Source: Chloroflexota bacterium
Lineage (GTDB): Bacteria > Chloroflexota > Anaerolineae > Anaerolineales > Villigracilaceae
Direction: 5' to 3'
NCBI GenBank assembly: GCA_016875755.1
Contig: VGOX01000211.1
Span: 1 to 5,122 of the forward strand
Length of the DNA stretch: 5,122 bases
Shown: positions 5,055-5,122 of the stretch, piece after piece
Numbering within the stretch: position 1 is the first letter of the stretch
Layout of the letters: every line of letters begins with the position of its first letter
The notes under the pieces: model-generated
Databases searched by the model: none
What the model was told of the DNA's origin: nothing
What the model saw: only the letters and a program-made list of their open reading frames with translations
Program-made: the position numbers and the translations under genes

Positions 5055-5122
5055 CGTCAAAACCGAAAAAATTTAATACAATCAACGCATGTTCAGAAAA
5101 AACACCAAACACCAACAACCCG

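Overview
The window looks like chromosomal DNA from a bacterium, most likely of the Chloroflexota (Anaerolineae-like). This placement is an inference from protein style (a DUF4173 membrane protein, a FrnE-type DsbA protein, a cytidylate-kinase-like protein) and from short palindromic repeats of a kind common in those genomes. No marker gene is present to prove it.

Layout, left to right. Bases 1-110 hold no assignable gene. A small single-domain rhodanese lies at 111-455 (+). A 419-base gap (456-874) follows; it contains a 32-base perfect palindrome and what looks like an independent minus-strand transcription unit: promoter, very strong Shine-Dalgarno, an 18-codon ORF, a 10-bp hairpin around its stop codon and a GCAA-capped terminator-like hairpin. 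The gap ends with a possible structured leader in front of a polytopic DUF4173 membrane protein (875-2464, +). A 141-base inverted-repeat element sits directly behind that gene. Next comes a FrnE/DsbA-like thiol oxidoreductase (2673-3275, +). A cytidylate-kinase-like gene (3287-3964, -) converges on it with an 11-base gap and has its own sigma70-type promoter. The right end is a visibly AT-rich gene for a WD40-repeat beta-propeller (4094-5050, -), probably horizontally acquired and possibly broken near its N terminus.

The most important result is in the FrnE-like gene. The first cysteine of its CPWC redox motif is replaced by an in-frame TGA (2709-2711), giving U-P-W-C. Nineteen bases downstream begins the apical loop of a 7-bp stem-loop with the geometry of a bacterial SECIS element. 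The gene therefore most likely encodes a selenoprotein that a standard gene caller would truncate to a start at 2736, losing the whole active site. The rhodanese and the FrnE-like protein are both thiol/sulfur redox proteins, but they are separated by an unrelated gene, so no functional link is claimed. The genes do not form one obvious operon.
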